Positions 36,228 through 46,881 of a DNA stretch of 64,000 nucleotides are shown piece after piece. This DNA is from Gloeomargaritales cyanobacterium VI4D9. GTDB taxonomy: Bacteria; Cyanobacteriota; Cyanobacteriia; Gloeomargaritales; Gloeomargaritaceae. The notes under the pieces were generated by a model. The model saw only the letters and a program-made list of their open reading frames with translations, was not told the origin of the DNA and did not search any database. Location: the NCBI GenBank assembly GCA_927797885.1, contig OV696605.1, forward strand, positions 1,835,157 to 1,899,156, read 5' to 3'. Position numbers and translations under genes: made by a program. Position 1 is the stretch's first letter, and each line of letters opens with the position of its first letter.

Positions 36228-36847
36228 ATTGTCGAAGTTGGCCAGATTGTGGATGCCACTCTCATTCCCGTGCCAGTCCAACGGAATAAGAAAATCAAGA
36301 AGTGAAGGAAGGGAACATTCCTAAGCAATGGGAGGAAAAACCCCATGTTTTACGGCAAAAGGATAGAACTGCCCGTTGGGTAAAGAAAAATGGTATCAGC
36401 TATTTTGGCTATAAAAATCATATCAGCGTGGATGTAAAATACGGTTTTGTACGTCATTATGTGGTCACGGATGCCTCCGTGCATGACTCACAAGTATTCA
36501 GTCAACTTGTGGATATTGATGGGTCGGAAATATGGGGAGATAGTGCCTATCACAGCACGGATTTAGAATGGACGTTAGCCAGGATTGGTTTTACCAGTCA
36601 AATCCATCAAAAAGGCTACCGAAATCAGCCCCTAACCGCCGAGCAAAATGAAAAGAATCGCATCAAATCTCAAGTGAGAGCCAAGGTGGAACACGTATTT
36701 GGTCAGTGGGTGATGTGTCTTGGGGGTAAGTTCATGCGTCTGATTGGTAAAACCAGAGTACAGGCGGCAATTGGGTTGAAAAATCTCGCTTATAATTTCC
36801 GCCGTTATGCGTTTTGGGAGCGGCAGTCTCTGGCTGATAATCTGTGA
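36228..36847 (+). pseudogene. IS5-family transposase, C-terminal part
   Basis: It reads IVEVGQIVDATLIPVPVQRN, then a one-base shift (needed to read EVKEGNIPKQWEEKPHVLRQ) and KNGISYFGYKNHISVDVKYG, GDSAYHSTDLEW, GYRNQPLTAEQN, VEHVFGQWVM to the end WERQSLADNL. The same shift is found in the 25 kb copy. The first 130 or so residues are missing. Confidence 0.85.
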
Positions 36848-36987
36848 GTTTTTACCCCATACTAAGTCTCTTTCCAATCATATCTACACCAATCTATAAA
36901 ACCCAGTCATCTTAGTACAAAAAAGTACTGAGCATGCTATACTGTTCTTGTATTTCATTCCCATTTTTTGAATAAATAGAGGTGCCC

Positions 36988-37368
36988 ATGAATCACTTTA
37001 CCATCATGGGCAACAACACTGCCCATAGAACGGTGCGCCCTCAAAATAATGCCGTTCGGTACTGTCAGCCAATAGGCTTCGGGTATTTTTCGTTCAGTTT
37101 TTTGTAAAAAATAAGCATGAATAGGCGAATGGATAGACCGGGGTAATTGATAAGTTACATCATGCTCTGGATAACAGGTATGATATGCTAACCCTGGTAG
37201 TTGTCCCTGGTAGTGTTGGTAGTATTCTCTGCCCGAAACCCAATACCCTTTGGCGGGGATGCTTCCTAGAAGCGGGGTGGTCAGTTTTAACCACTGACGA
37301 TGCAAACGTTTAATATAGCTAAACACGCAAAGGTTGACATAGATATGGGTCGCAGGGCGTAGCCCCAC
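36988..37368 (-). pseudogene. Glycosyltransferase family 61-like fragment
   Basis: The minus strand reads KGYWVSGREYYQHYQG, PEHDVTYQLPRSI and the PEAYWLTVPNGIILRAHRSM block, which resembles the N-terminal part of GT61 enzymes. The last residues of the open frame (GHLYLFKKWE) come from the IS5 end at 36987, and the first (from about 37368) from a MITE-like GGTCGCAGGGCGTAGCCCC. The downstream half of the gene is absent on the other side of the IS. GT61 identity is tentative. Confidence 0.55.
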
Positions 37369-37502
37369 ATTGGTTTCCCAGAATCTTAAGGCGACAACCT
37401 TAACCTACCTAGCTATATAATTCATTTCTGATTTGAAACTCATTTGAAATTACTCTAACAACAAGTGACCCACACCTTGCCCTTGGAATCCCTGTTCGGA
37501 AT

Positions 37503-38684
37503 TCAATTGGCACGGCTATGAGTGATACTAACCGGAATTTTAGATTCACCTAATATCCGGGGTAAACGATGCTTAAAGCCACACAAAATTTCCCAGGTGA
37601 TGGTGTCTAAATCTTTTGCCCAATCCTGCGCCGTGATTTGGTGATTGCCCTCCCGCCCAATTAGGGTGACGATTTGCCCCACCTGCACCTCTGGCACAGT
37701 AGTCACATCCAACATCAGTTGATCCATCGTAATCATGCCCACTTGCCGCACCCGTTGCCCCGCCACCACAGCCGTCATCCGGTTGGATAACCCCCGGGGC
37801 ACCCCGTCCGCATAACCAATGCCCACGGTTGCCAAACGCATGGGTTGGGTCGCCACAAACCGATGCCCATAGCTCACCCCCGTCCCCGGCGCAATTTCTT
37901 TGATTTGGGTAATCCGTGCCCGTACCCCCAAAACCGGTTGCAAGGGCAAAATCCCCTCTAGGTGCGGTGCCGGGGCATACCCGTACAGAGCTAAACCCAC
38001 CCGCACCATATCGTAATGCAGATGTCTATCCAAAAGCATCCCGGCGGAATTAGCGAGATGCACTTTCGGACAGGGAATGCCCAGCCGTTGCACCTCCTGG
38101 CGTACCTGGCGAAACCGTTGCTGTTGTAGATACACCCCCTGGGGGTCGGGGTCATCCGCCGTCGCTAAATGGGAATAAAGACTGGCTAAACGCAATTCGG
38201 GGCTGTTCCATACGGCTTGGATCAGCGGTATCGCTTCATGCCAAGGTACCCCCAACCGGGACATCCCTGTATCCACATCCAGATGCACCGGCAGAATGGT
38301 GCCTTCAGTTTGCGCCACCTGGGTAAATAGCCGCAGGTGTTCCCAAGTCGCCAGGGTCGGTTCCACCCGCCAGTAGAGCAACGCCTGCACCTGTGGCACC
38401 GTATCCACCCCGCTCAGGAGTAAAATCGGTGCCCCAATTCCCGCCCGTCGCAGTTGAATCGCCTCTCCTAGGGTTGCCACCCCCAACCAGGTCGCCCCCT
38501 GCGCCAAAACCACCTCCGCCACTGCCACCGCCCCGTGCCCGTAGGCATCGGCTTTGATCACCGCCAGTAACTCGGTCTGTGCTCCTAAATAACTGCAAAT
38601 TGCTCTGGTATTGTGCGCCAGAGCCACCGGGTCAATTTCCACCCAAGCCCTCGCCTGCGGGTCAGGCAAACATTCCCCAGACAT
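37503..38684 (-). CDS. alr: Alanine racemase
   Basis: Supplies D-alanine for peptidoglycan. The PLP lysine is in AVIKADAYGHGA, and the second catalytic residue (tyrosine) lies in GTGVSYGHRFVA, with GIGYADGVPR and the MITMDQLMLDV pattern. 393 residues, normal length. No clear terminator downstream. Confidence 0.95.
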   Translation of the reverse strand: MSGECLPDPQARAWVEIDPVALAHNTRAICSYLGAQTELLAVIKADAYGHGAVAVAEVVLAQGATWLGVATLGEAIQLRRAGIGAPILLLSGVDTVPQVQALLYWRVEPTLATWEHLRLFTQVAQTEGTILPVHLDVDTGMSRLGVPWHEAIPLIQAVWNSPELRLASLYSHLATADDPDPQGVYLQQQRFRQVRQEVQRLGIPCPKVHLANSAGMLLDRHLHYDMVRVGLALYGYAPAPHLEGILPLQPVLGVRARITQIKEIAPGTGVSYGHRFVATQPMRLATVGIGYADGVPRGLSNRMTAVVAGQRVRQVGMITMDQLMLDVTTVPEVQVGQIVTLIGREGNHQITAQDWAKDLDTITWEILCGFKHRLPRILGESKIPVSITHSRAN

Positions 38685-38703
38685 CCATTCACTCGCTCAC
38701 ACA

Positions 38704-39831
38704 TTAGCCATACACTACCAGTTCTGGAGCCTGCTGACAAGGCTGGTACAGGGTGGTGCGTTGCCAATGGGGACGACCAATACTGGCAATCGCCGCCTGG
38801 AGTTCCGCAACCATTTTGCTTGTGCCCCCTTGTGCCCCCGCCATCGTGGTAATATGCTCTTCCATTAATGTACCGCCAATGTCATCACAACCCCATTGTA
38901 AAGCCTGCACCGCCCCCCCTAGCCCCAATTTCACCCAACTGGGCTGATGATGTTTGACCCATCGCCCCAAAAAGAGCCGTGCCACCGCCGTTAACCGCAA
39001 GGTGGCTGTCACGTCCGGTTGCAGTCGCCCCACCCGTCGCCGGAGCGGTGCTGGTGCCTGTGCCCCCACAAACGGGAGCAGGATAAATTCGGTCAAGCCA
39101 CCCGTGCGTTGTTGCAACTCCCGTAACTGGTGTAAATGGTGGATTTGCTGGGCAGGGGTTTCCACATGACCGCAGAGCATGGTACTGGTGGTGGGAATTC
39201 CCATCTGGTGGGCTTGGGTGACAATCCCCAGCCAGGTGGCGGTGTCAATTTTTTCCGGGCAAATCACCCGCCGTACCCGGTCGTCCAGCACTTCCGCCGC
39301 CGTGCCGGGCAGGGAGTCCACCCCCACCTCCTGGAGTGATTTAAGTACATGAGCAATACTGATCCCATCCTGGCGGCTGATGAATTGGATTTCCTGGGGG
39401 GAAAAGGCGTGCAGGTGGATGCCCGGAGCGGTGGTTTTGATCGCCGTCACCAACTCCCGATAGTAGGCAAGGGTACTGCCCTGGCGTTGGGCGTGGGGAT
39501 TTAACCCCCCTTGCAGGCAGATTTCCGTTGCCCCTTGGGTCACCGCCTCCCGGACTTTAGCCGTCACCTGTGCCATCGTTAACCAAAAACTCCCCGGTTG
39601 CCCCCCATCCCGGCGAAAGGCACAGAACCCGCAGTGTTGTTCACAGATGTTGGTGAAATTGAGATTCCGGTTGACCACATAGCTGACCGGCTCCCCCACC
39701 AAGCTCCGGCGCAGTTCATCGGTAGCCTGCTGGAGCCATGCCTGGGGGTAGGGTTCAGTTAAAAGCAGGTACCCTTCCTCTGGGGTGATGCCGTTTCCCG
39801 CAACGGCACGGTCTAAAATTCCCAGGATCAT
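38704..39831 (-). CDS. cofH: FO synthase subunit 2 (CofH)
   Basis: Radical SAM enzyme that joins tyrosine with the ribitylaminouracil to make the 7,8-didemethyl-8-hydroxy-5-deazariboflavin precursor, used by cyanobacterial photolyases. The cluster motif is [13 protein letters not shown] at 39831 overlaps the kinase stop as ATGA, so its translation is likely coupled to the kinase gene. The CofG partner is not in the window. Confidence 0.9.
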   Translation of the reverse strand: MILGILDRAVAGNGITPEEGYLLLTEPYPQAWLQQATDELRRSLVGEPVSYVVNRNLNFTNICEQHCGFCAFRRDGGQPGSFWLTMAQVTAKVREAVTQGATEICLQGGLNPHAQRQGSTLAYYRELVTAIKTTAPGIHLHAFSPQEIQFISRQDGISIAHVLKSLQEVGVDSLPGTAAEVLDDRVRRVICPEKIDTATWLGIVTQAHQMGIPTTSTMLCGHVETPAQQIHHLHQLRELQQRTGGLTEFILLPFVGAQAPAPLRRRVGRLQPDVTATLRLTAVARLFLGRWVKHHQPSWVKLGLGGAVQALQWGCDDIGGTLMEEHITTMAGAQGGTSKMVAELQAAIASIGRPHWQRTTLYQPCQQAPELVVYG

Positions 39832-41762
39832 GGGTGTCGCCAAATCCGAATCGAATTGTCCCGGCTCCCAGAAATGAGAAAGTTGCCATCGGGGGTGAAG
39901 GCTAAACTGGTGACCTGCTTGCTGTGCCCTTTGAGGGTGTCCCGCTGTTGGCGCAGTACCATATCCCAGGTCTGGATCAAACCATCCTGGTTGCCGCTGA
40001 CCAAAATGTTTCCCCGGGGCGCAAAGGCGAGGGCACTCACGGCGGTTTTTTGCTCCGGGAAGGAATGCACCCGCTCCCCTTTGTTAAAATCCCACAGGTG
40101 AATCAAGCGGTTTTCATTGCCGGTGGCGATCCACTGGCTATCGGGGCTGACCACCACTGCGTTAAACCCATTATCCCCAAACCGGAATGGCTCCGCAATC
40201 GTCCGTAGGGAACGCCCATTGCCCGCTTCCCAAATCACCAAGGTATTGTCCCAGCCGCCACTGACCAACAAAAACCCATCCGGGGTAAAACTCAACCCCC
40301 GCACATGACTGCTATGCCCGGTGAGGGTACACAGACATTTACCGCTACTCAATTCCCAAATCCGAATGGTTTTATCCTCGCTCCCACTCGCCACCAACCG
40401 CCCGTTGGGACTGACCGCAATGGCACAGATGGGACTGCTGTGTTTGGCAAACATCCCCCCCAAGGTCTGGGTAATTTTCCCTTTGCCCACCTCCCAAAGC
40501 CGTAGCGTGCGGTCTTCACACCCAGCGACCACGGACTGCCCATCCGGGGTAAATTGCAACGCCATGACCGGTGCCGTGTAGGTGTAGGACCAGAGGGTGG
40601 TGACGGTCAAATGCTCCTGCCCGCTCAACTGCCACAGCCGCAAAATCCCATCTTTTCCCGCCGCCGCAATCAGGGTTCCCCCGCCCAACGCCTCCACACT
40701 CGCCACCGCCGTAATCCAGTTGCTATAGGGTCCCAGGGTACACACACATTCCCAGGTGGGTGCCTTGACTTGACTGGCGGTGGTATTTTTTTGCCGTTGG
40801 GGAAAATTCAAAACCAACTTAGAAGCAGTCGGTGCGCTTGACGGCTGTAACCGGGAGGGTGTCCCCAGGCGATTCCCCTGGCTCAGGGCTTCCAAATCCT
40901 GCCGTACCTCCGCCGCCGATTGGTAGCGTTTGCGGGTCGCCCGTTCCAACAAGCGGTTCAAAATCTGCGCCAACACTGGACTCACCGGCTCTGCCACGTA
41001 GTCCTGCCACACCCAGCCATCCTGGGACATATCGTAAAGTTCCAGGGGCGGACGACCGGTCATCAGATGCACACAAGTCACCCCCAAGCTGTACAAATCA
41101 CTGACAAATTCCGCCTTGCCCACCATCTGTTCCGGGGCGGTAAACCCAGCACTACTGATAATCGTGCGTAAATTGGACATGGAGGTACTGGGGGCAAACT
41201 TAGCCGCCCCAAAGTCCACCAAATACAGCTTGCCATTCACCCCACTGCGGATCACATTCTCCGGTTTCACATCCCGGTGGATCACATGATGGTCATGCAC
41301 AAATTCCAACACCGGCACCAAATCCTTCAGCAATTGCAGTGCCTTCGCTTCGTTATAGGGACCGTACAGTTGCAACTCCCGCGCCAAATTATTTCCATCA
41401 ATAAATTCCTGGATAATGTACTGCCGTTGTTCCTGCTCAAAGTAGGCGTACAGCTTGGGAATTTGCTCGTGGTGTCCCAATTCATCCAACCGCAGTGCCT
41501 CCCGCTGGAAGAGTTCCGAAGCCTTGGCATAGGACTGGGCATCCATCTCCATCGGCAAAAACTGCTTGACCACGCACTTGGGTTTGGAAGGTTTATCCTC
41601 ATCCACCGCCAAAAAGGTGCGCCCAAAGCCCCCCTGTCCCAAAGGTCGCAAGGGTCTGTACCGATTTTGTAAGACTAAATCACTGCCACAGGCTTGACAA
41701 ACGAGAGCCTCTGGGGGATTTTGCCCAGGTCGGGGGCAATCGGGGTTGAGGCAATAGCTCAT
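39828..41762 (-). CDS. Serine/threonine kinase with a WD40 propeller
   Basis: 644 residues: a zinc-ribbon head ([16 protein letters not shown]), a Hanks-type kinase with GQGGFG (about 45), VVKQF (catalytic lysine), [10 protein letters not shown] and DFGAAK, then seven WD40 repeats (residues 345-644) with [14 protein letters not shown] and like blocks, enough for one seven-bladed propeller. Probably a soluble signalling protein. Its partner is unknown. The ATGA overlap with cofH is odd for these functions. Confidence 0.93.
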   Translation of the reverse strand: MSYCLNPDCPRPGQNPPEALVCQACGSDLVLQNRYRPLRPLGQGGFGRTFLAVDEDKPSKPKCVVKQFLPMEMDAQSYAKASELFQREALRLDELGHHEQIPKLYAYFEQEQRQYIIQEFIDGNNLARELQLYGPYNEAKALQLLKDLVPVLEFVHDHHVIHRDVKPENVIRSGVNGKLYLVDFGAAKFAPSTSMSNLRTIISSAGFTAPEQMVGKAEFVSDLYSLGVTCVHLMTGRPPLELYDMSQDGWVWQDYVAEPVSPVLAQILNRLLERATRKRYQSAAEVRQDLEALSQGNRLGTPSRLQPSSAPTASKLVLNFPQRQKNTTASQVKAPTWECVCTLGPYSNWITAVASVEALGGGTLIAAAGKDGILRLWQLSGQEHLTVTTLWSYTYTAPVMALQFTPDGQSVVAGCEDRTLRLWEVGKGKITQTLGGMFAKHSSPICAIAVSPNGRLVASGSEDKTIRIWELSSGKCLCTLTGHSSHVRGLSFTPDGFLLVSGGWDNTLVIWEAGNGRSLRTIAEPFRFGDNGFNAVVVSPDSQWIATGNENRLIHLWDFNKGERVHSFPEQKTAVSALAFAPRGNILVSGNQDGLIQTWDMVLRQQRDTLKGHSKQVTSLAFTPDGNFLISGSRDNSIRIWRHP

Positions 41763-41840
41763 GGTCGGTCAGGGTCAAGCTGGGGGTGATTTTACCTTAT
41801 GTTAACCAAAGATAGGGTGGGTGCTGAACGCCCAGGAAGT

Positions 41841-41868
41841 TTGGAGATACCTTATTTTACGCTATACT
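41841..41868 (+). promoter_or_regulatory. Candidate promoter of the ABC transporter gene
   Basis: TTGGAG (41841-41846), 16 bases, TATACT (41863-41868), 36 bases before the GTG start at 41905. Good consensus for a sigma-70-type promoter. Confidence 0.5.
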
Positions 41869-41904
41869 CAACGGGATTCCTTTCGTTTGTGTGGATAAAC
41901 TGCC

Positions 41905-43908
41905 GTGACCAGTGGTGTACCGCCAACGCCCCAATTTAACTTTGACCGCCAGTTATGGCGCCGGTTTACCAAGATTGCCCAACCCTATTTTTATCCCCAG
42001 GAAAATCGGTTGAATTTTTGGGTGTTTACTGCCCTGCTTGTGGTGTTATTGATAGCAGTGGTGTGCGTTGCCTTTTTTGTGGTGGTGGGGGGCACCCTGT
42101 TGGGGGAATCCTTAGCACCTAATTTTGTGAATAAATATGCCGGTGGTTTGGTGAAACAAGTGAAAGCCTTAGTCGCTTCACCCGCAATTTTTTGGGCAGT
42201 GGGGGGATTGGTTCTGAGTGCCCTGTCGTTTGGGCTGACCCGGCGGGCGGTGGTACCCCGTTGGAAACAATGGAGTTTGCTGGGATTGCTTTTATTTCTC
42301 TCCTTTGCGGTCAATGGTGCCAATGTTTCCTTGAGTTATATTTTCCGGTTTATTGATACGGCTTTGGGGCAAAAAGACCAGTCCACATTTTGGCTGAATT
42401 TAACCCTCTATGGGGTCTTAATTATTGCCGCTATTCCTATTTTGGTGGGTTATCGTTTTACCCGTTTGAAGCTGGGACTGTACTGGCGAGAATGGTTGAC
42501 CAAGAGTTTTTTACATGACTATTTTAAGGATCGTTCTTATTATGAATTGGACTCCAATTCTTCCCATACGGAAATTGACAATCCCGACCAACGGATTACG
42601 GAGGATATTCGTTCGTTTACTTCGGTGACCTTATCCTTTTTGTTGGATATTTTGGATACCATATTGACGCTGATTTCATTTACAGCCATTCTCTATACGA
42701 TTTCTAAACCTTTGACCTATGGGCTGTTGGTGTATGCCACCCTGGGTACGGTGATTGCTCTGGTGGCGGGGCGGCGGTTGATCAAGATTAATTACGACCA
42801 ATTACGGTTGGAAGCCGATTTTCGTTATGGTCTGGTGCATGTGCGAGATAATGCGGAATCCATCGCTTTTTATCGGGGAGAACCCCAGGAATTGCGGCAG
42901 GTCGGTCGCCGTTTTAGTCGGGTCATTGATAACTTTAATTTGTTGATTATTTGGCAGGCGTTGATTGATTTATTCCAGTATGGTTATAACTATTTCACCC
43001 GGGTAGTTCCCTATGTGATTGTGGCACCTTTATATTTTTCGGGGCAGACGGATTTGGGGACAATTACCCAAGCCTATATTGCCTTTAGTCAGGTGTTGGG
43101 GGCGTTGTCGTTGGTGACCAATCAGATTCAACAAATTTCCAGTTTCGCCGCCGGGGTGAATCGTTTGGGGGCATTTGAGGAAGTGTTGTCCCGGCAGGGC
43201 TTACCCGAAAAGCACCCAGAACAGCACATTCAAATTCAGGAAGCGCAACAATTAAGTATCCAAAAAATGACGTTATTCACGCCTAATTCGGAGCAGGAGT
43301 TGGTGCGGGATTTGACGGTGAATTTAGCCCCAGATGAACGGCTGTTGATTGTGGGGGCGAGTGGAGCGGGAAAAAGTTCCATTCTACGAGCCGTGGCGGG
43401 TTTGTGGACTAATGGCGGGGGAATTATTGTCCGCCCGGATATTAGTGAAATGCTCTTTTTACCCCAGCGTCCCTATATGTTGCTGGGGACGTTACGGGAG
43501 CAATTACTTTACCCGAAAAATGATGAAACGATCAGCAATGAGCAACTACAAAAGGTATTAGAGCAGGTGAATTTAGCCTATTTAACAGACCGGTTTAATT
43601 GGGATGAAATTCTGGATTGGTCTATGGTTTTGTCCCTGGGGGAACAGCAACGGTTGGCATTCGCCCGTATTTTTTTAACCCAACCCCGTTATGCCATTTT
43701 AGATGAGGCGACCAGTGCTTTGGATGTGACCAATGAACGGCATTTGTATCAGGAATTGCAACATACGGCGGTGGTCTATTTAAGTGTGGGGCACCGACCA
43801 ACTTTAGTGGATTATCACCAAAAGGTCTTGGAACTTACTGGGGGGGGTGGGTGGCAACTCTTGACGGTGGCGGAGTATCGGGCTAAATTGGCGCAGATGG
43901 TGGGGTGA
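41905..43908 (+). CDS. SbmA/BacA-type ABC transporter (fused permease and ATPase)
   Basis: 667 residues, GTG start. An N-terminal membrane domain of about six helices (residues 30-430) with DNPDQRITEDI, the EAA-like loop of the YddA/SbmA/ABCD group, then an ATPase with Walker A GASGAGKSSILRAVAG, signature LSLGEQQRLAFARI and Walker B YAILDEATSALD. Likely an exporter or importer of a hydrophobic or peptide substrate; nothing in the context decides which. Confidence 0.88.
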   Translation: MTSGVPPTPQFNFDRQLWRRFTKIAQPYFYPQENRLNFWVFTALLVVLLIAVVCVAFFVVVGGTLLGESLAPNFVNKYAGGLVKQVKALVASPAIFWAVGGLVLSALSFGLTRRAVVPRWKQWSLLGLLLFLSFAVNGANVSLSYIFRFIDTALGQKDQSTFWLNLTLYGVLIIAAIPILVGYRFTRLKLGLYWREWLTKSFLHDYFKDRSYYELDSNSSHTEIDNPDQRITEDIRSFTSVTLSFLLDILDTILTLISFTAILYTISKPLTYGLLVYATLGTVIALVAGRRLIKINYDQLRLEADFRYGLVHVRDNAESIAFYRGEPQELRQVGRRFSRVIDNFNLLIIWQALIDLFQYGYNYFTRVVPYVIVAPLYFSGQTDLGTITQAYIAFSQVLGALSLVTNQIQQISSFAAGVNRLGAFEEVLSRQGLPEKHPEQHIQIQEAQQLSIQKMTLFTPNSEQELVRDLTVNLAPDERLLIVGASGAGKSSILRAVAGLWTNGGGIIVRPDISEMLFLPQRPYMLLGTLREQLLYPKNDETISNEQLQKVLEQVNLAYLTDRFNWDEILDWSMVLSLGEQQRLAFARIFLTQPRYAILDEATSALDVTNERHLYQELQHTAVVYLSVGHRPTLVDYHQKVLELTGGGGWQLLTVAEYRAKLAQMVG

Positions 43909-44024
43909 AGGGGATTTGTAAGTCATTTCCAAACAGCAGATTAAGAAATGGGTCTTTGGGGGAATGATATTTCATGATGGATATGGGTTGGGATCGGGAA
44001 AAAATTCATTATCTATAAGTTCCT

Positions 44025-44801
44025 ATGGATGTCATTCCAGCGATTGATTTGCTCGATGGGCAGTGTGTCCGCCTGGTGCAAGGGGATTATGCCCGCTCGG
44101 AGATTTTCAGCAGTGACCCGGTGCAAATGGCGCAGGCGTGGGTCAATCATGGGGCAACCCGGTTGCATTTGGTGGATTTGAATGGGGCGAAAACCGGCAC
44201 GCCCTATCATCTGGAGGTGATTCGCCGGATTATCCAAACGGTGGGGATTCCGGTGCAGGTGGGGGGCGGCATTCGGGAGTTACAGACGGTGGCGCAGTTG
44301 GTGGAGCTAGGGGCAGACCGGGTGATTGTGGGGACGGTGGCGGTGAAACAACCGGAACTGTGTCGGCAGTGGTGCGCCGCATTTCCCGATAAAATCTGGG
44401 TGAGTGTGGACGCCCGGGGGGGGCAAGTGGCGGTGGCGGGCTGGCAGGAACCGACGGGCATGGCAATGGATGACCTGGTGCAGGACTGGGTGGACTGGGG
44501 AGTGGCGGGGTTGATTTACACGGATATTGAGCGGGATGGCACCCTGAGCGGGCCGGATATGGACGGACTGCGGAACCTGTTGGCGCAGGTGTCGGTGCCG
44601 GTGTTGGCATCTGGGGGGGTCGGTTCGATGACAGATTTGCTCTCCTTGCTGGCTCTGGAACCCCTGGGGCTGGCGGGGGTGATCATTGGCAAGGCGCTGT
44701 ACACTGGGGATATTGACCTGCGACACGCATTGCAGGCGGTGGGGCCGGGACGGTGGCAGGATGTCCCCCCGGCGGATGGGCAGGGGACGATCTATGCCTG
44801 A
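44025..44801 (+). CDS. hisA: HisA isomerase of histidine synthesis
   Basis: TIM-barrel enzyme with catalytic Asp in [11 protein letters not shown] and Asp in IYTDIERDG, and phosphate loops VGGGIREL and ASGGVGSM. 258 residues. Overlaps the start of trpD by eight bases, an ATG at 44794 inside its last codons. Confidence 0.95.
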   Translation: MDVIPAIDLLDGQCVRLVQGDYARSEIFSSDPVQMAQAWVNHGATRLHLVDLNGAKTGTPYHLEVIRRIIQTVGIPVQVGGGIRELQTVAQLVELGADRVIVGTVAVKQPELCRQWCAAFPDKIWVSVDARGGQVAVAGWQEPTGMAMDDLVQDWVDWGVAGLIYTDIERDGTLSGPDMDGLRNLLAQVSVPVLASGGVGSMTDLLSLLALEPLGLAGVIIGKALYTGDIDLRHALQAVGPGRWQDVPPADGQGTIYA

Positions 44802-45807
44802 AGGAACCCCCCTGCTCCAGCAATTACTTAACCGGGAACCCCTGACTCCGAACCAAGCGGAGGCATTGATGGGGGCGTGGTTGCGGGAGGAATTACCGCC
44901 AGCGTTGGCCGGGGGAATTTTGGTGGCGTTGCAGGCTAAGGGGGTGACGGCGGGGGAATTGGCGGCAATGGCGCAGGTGGTGCAGGCGCAGGCGGTGGGT
45001 GCCGACCTGACTGAGATTCCCCCCTGTTTGGATACCTGTGGCACGGGGGGGGATGGGGCAGGGACGTTTAACATCTCAACGGCGGTGGCGTTTGTGGCGG
45101 CGGCGGCGGGGGTGCCGGTAGCCAAACATGGGAATCGTTCTGCCTCCAGTCGGGTGGGGTCGGCGGATGTGTTGGAAGCCCTGGGGTTGCGCCTCCAGCC
45201 GGGGGTGGAACGGGCGGTGGCGGCTCTCCGGGAGGTGGGAATTACGTTTTTGTTTGCCCCTGGGTGGCATCCGGCTCTGAAGGCGGTAGCAGGTCTGCGG
45301 CAAACGTTGAAAATTCGTACGGTATTTAACCTGATTGGCCCGTTGGTGAATCCCTTGCGTCCCCAGTACCAGGTGTTGGGGGTCTATCGGGCGGAACTCT
45401 TGCCGGTGATGGCCGAGGCCTTAGAGCGGTTGGGACGCAGGCGGGCGGTGGTTCTGCATGGCCGGGAGGGTCTGGATGAGGCCGGTTTAGGGGATGGCAC
45501 GGATATGATGCCGGTGGGTCAGGAACCGCAAACCCTTGACCCGCAGACCTGGGGATTGACCCCTGCGCTGGTGACCGCCCTGGCGGGGGGGGATGTGGGG
45601 GAAAATGCCGCCATTTTACAAAACGTCCTGCAAGGCCGGGGTACCCCTGCCCAACGGGATGTGGTGGCACTCAACAGCGGCATTGCCCTCTGGACGGCGG
45701 AGCGGGCGGACAGTATCGGTGCTGGGATCGCCCTGGCCCAGGACATTCTCGCTAGTGGCGCCGCCTGGGATAAATTGCAAGCCCTGGTACGGGTGAGCCA
45801 AGCCTGA
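44794..45807 (+). CDS. trpD: Anthranilate phosphoribosyltransferase
   Basis: Tryptophan pathway enzyme joining anthranilate and PRPP. The PRPP loop [29 protein letters not shown] and LIGPLVNPL are intact, unlike the TrpD2-like gene at 9401. Start ATG 44794 is supported by homology. Overlap with hisA suggests one transcript. Confidence 0.96.
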   Translation: MPEGTPLLQQLLNREPLTPNQAEALMGAWLREELPPALAGGILVALQAKGVTAGELAAMAQVVQAQAVGADLTEIPPCLDTCGTGGDGAGTFNISTAVAFVAAAAGVPVAKHGNRSASSRVGSADVLEALGLRLQPGVERAVAALREVGITFLFAPGWHPALKAVAGLRQTLKIRTVFNLIGPLVNPLRPQYQVLGVYRAELLPVMAEALERLGRRRAVVLHGREGLDEAGLGDGTDMMPVGQEPQTLDPQTWGLTPALVTALAGGDVGENAAILQNVLQGRGTPAQRDVVALNSGIALWTAERADSIGAGIALAQDILASGAAWDKLQALVRVSQA

Positions 45808-45831
45808 GAGGGACGGGGAAATTAACAAAAC

Positions 45832-45861
45832 TTTACTTTGCTTCTCATTCTGTCGTATAGT
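45832..45861 (+). promoter_or_regulatory. Candidate crtR promoter
   Basis: TTTACT (45832-45837), 18 bases, TATAGT (45856-45861), followed by a leader of about 45 bases and the GGAGGAGTGGAG ribosome site. Confidence 0.45.
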
Positions 45862-45909
45862 GAACAATGGGGTTGTAATGACCCTGTTGTTTTGGAGGAG
45901 TGGAGATTC

Positions 45910-46881
45910 ATGGTTGCGACCCCGGTGTTGCGCCTACCGCCGCAGGAATTTCTCGTTGCGCCCCCAACCCTGGTAAATCCGACGGTCGGGATATTTGCGT
46001 TATCGGTGGGGTTGTTGGTGACAAGTACGTTGGGGTATTGGTGTTGGGGATGGTGGGCACCGGTCTGTTTTACGTTTAACGTATTGGCTTTGCACTTGGC
46101 GGGAACGGTGATCCATGATGCGTCCCACCAGGCGGCCCACCGCAACCCTTGGATCAATGCGGCGTTGGGTCATGTGAGTGCGCTGATTTTGGGGTTTACG
46201 TTTCCGGTATTTACCCGGGTGCATATTCAGCACCATGCCCATGTGAATGACCCAGAAAATGACCCGGATCATTTTGTGTCCACGGGCGGCCCCTTGTGGT
46301 TGATTGCCGCCCGGTTTTTTTATCATGAAATTTATTTTTTTCAACGCCGTTTGTGGCAAAAAAATGATTTGTGGGAATGGGGCATCAGCCGTTTGATCGT
46401 GGCTGGGGTGATTGGACTAGCCTGCTGCTACGGTTTTTTAGGTTATATCATGAATTTTTGGTTTTCCCCCGCTTTGGTGGTGGGTTTAGCCCTCGGTTTA
46501 TTTTTTGATTATTTGCCCCACCGTCCATTTCAGGAGCAAGGCCGTTGGACCAATGCCCGGGTCTATCCCAGCCGGATTTGGAACTGGTTGATTTTGGGGC
46601 AAAACTATCACCTCATTCACCACCTCTGGCCTTCGATTCCCTGGTATCATTACCAGCGGGTTTATTACTTAATGCAACCGACGTTGACGGCGCATGGTTC
46701 GCCTCAGACCCTGGGTTTACTGGAACCCAAGAGTTTTTTAGGATTCCTTTACGACCTATTCATTGGCATCCGCTGGCACCGAAAAAATGGGCTGACACAG
46801 CCAGAGAAATCTGCTGAAACACCTGTTCAATCGGCAATTCCGCCGCAATCCGTACCATACGCTCCGGGTACTGATGATTAA
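45910..46881 (+). CDS. crtR: Beta-carotene hydroxylase CrtR
   Basis: Membrane di-iron enzyme of the fatty-acid-desaturase superfamily that adds hydroxyls to the rings, giving zeaxanthin. Histidine boxes are HDASH (about 74), HIQHH (about 110) and HLIHH (about 237). ATG 45910 has GGAGG upstream. The final 40 residues overlap tmk on the other strand by 122 bases. Confidence 0.95.
   Translation: MVATPVLRLPPQEFLVAPPTLVNPTVGIFALSVGLLVTSTLGYWCWGWWAPVCFTFNVLALHLAGTVIHDASHQAAHRNPWINAALGHVSALILGFTFPVFTRVHIQHHAHVNDPENDPDHFVSTGGPLWLIAARFFYHEIYFFQRRLWQKNDLWEWGISRLIVAGVIGLACCYGFLGYIMNFWFSPALVVGLALGLFFDYLPHRPFQEQGRWTNARVYPSRIWNWLILGQNYHLIHHLWPSIPWYHYQRVYYLMQPTLTAHGSPQTLGLLEPKSFLGFLYDLFIGIRWHRKNGLTQPEKSAETPVQSAIPPQSVPYAPGTDD

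Larger units (their letters stand above)
36034..36987 (+). mobile_element. IS5-family derivative with 94-base inverted ends
   Basis: Ends GGGCACCTCTATT. The first 94 bases (36034-36127) are an inverted copy of the last 93 (36895-36987), and resemble the right end of the 24679-27290 element. The 5' half of the transposase gene is absent and is replaced by this inverted end plus a MITE A. The element was remodelled, not just decayed. Confidence 0.8.

Noticed and set aside
36955-37368. Intact 137-residue protein
   Set aside because: Both ends of the frame are element-derived and the match covers only part of a glycosyltransferase, so it is called a fragment.
44307-45125. 272-codon open frame on the minus strand
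   Set aside because: Opposite hisA and trpD, both strongly supported; the translation is low complexity.
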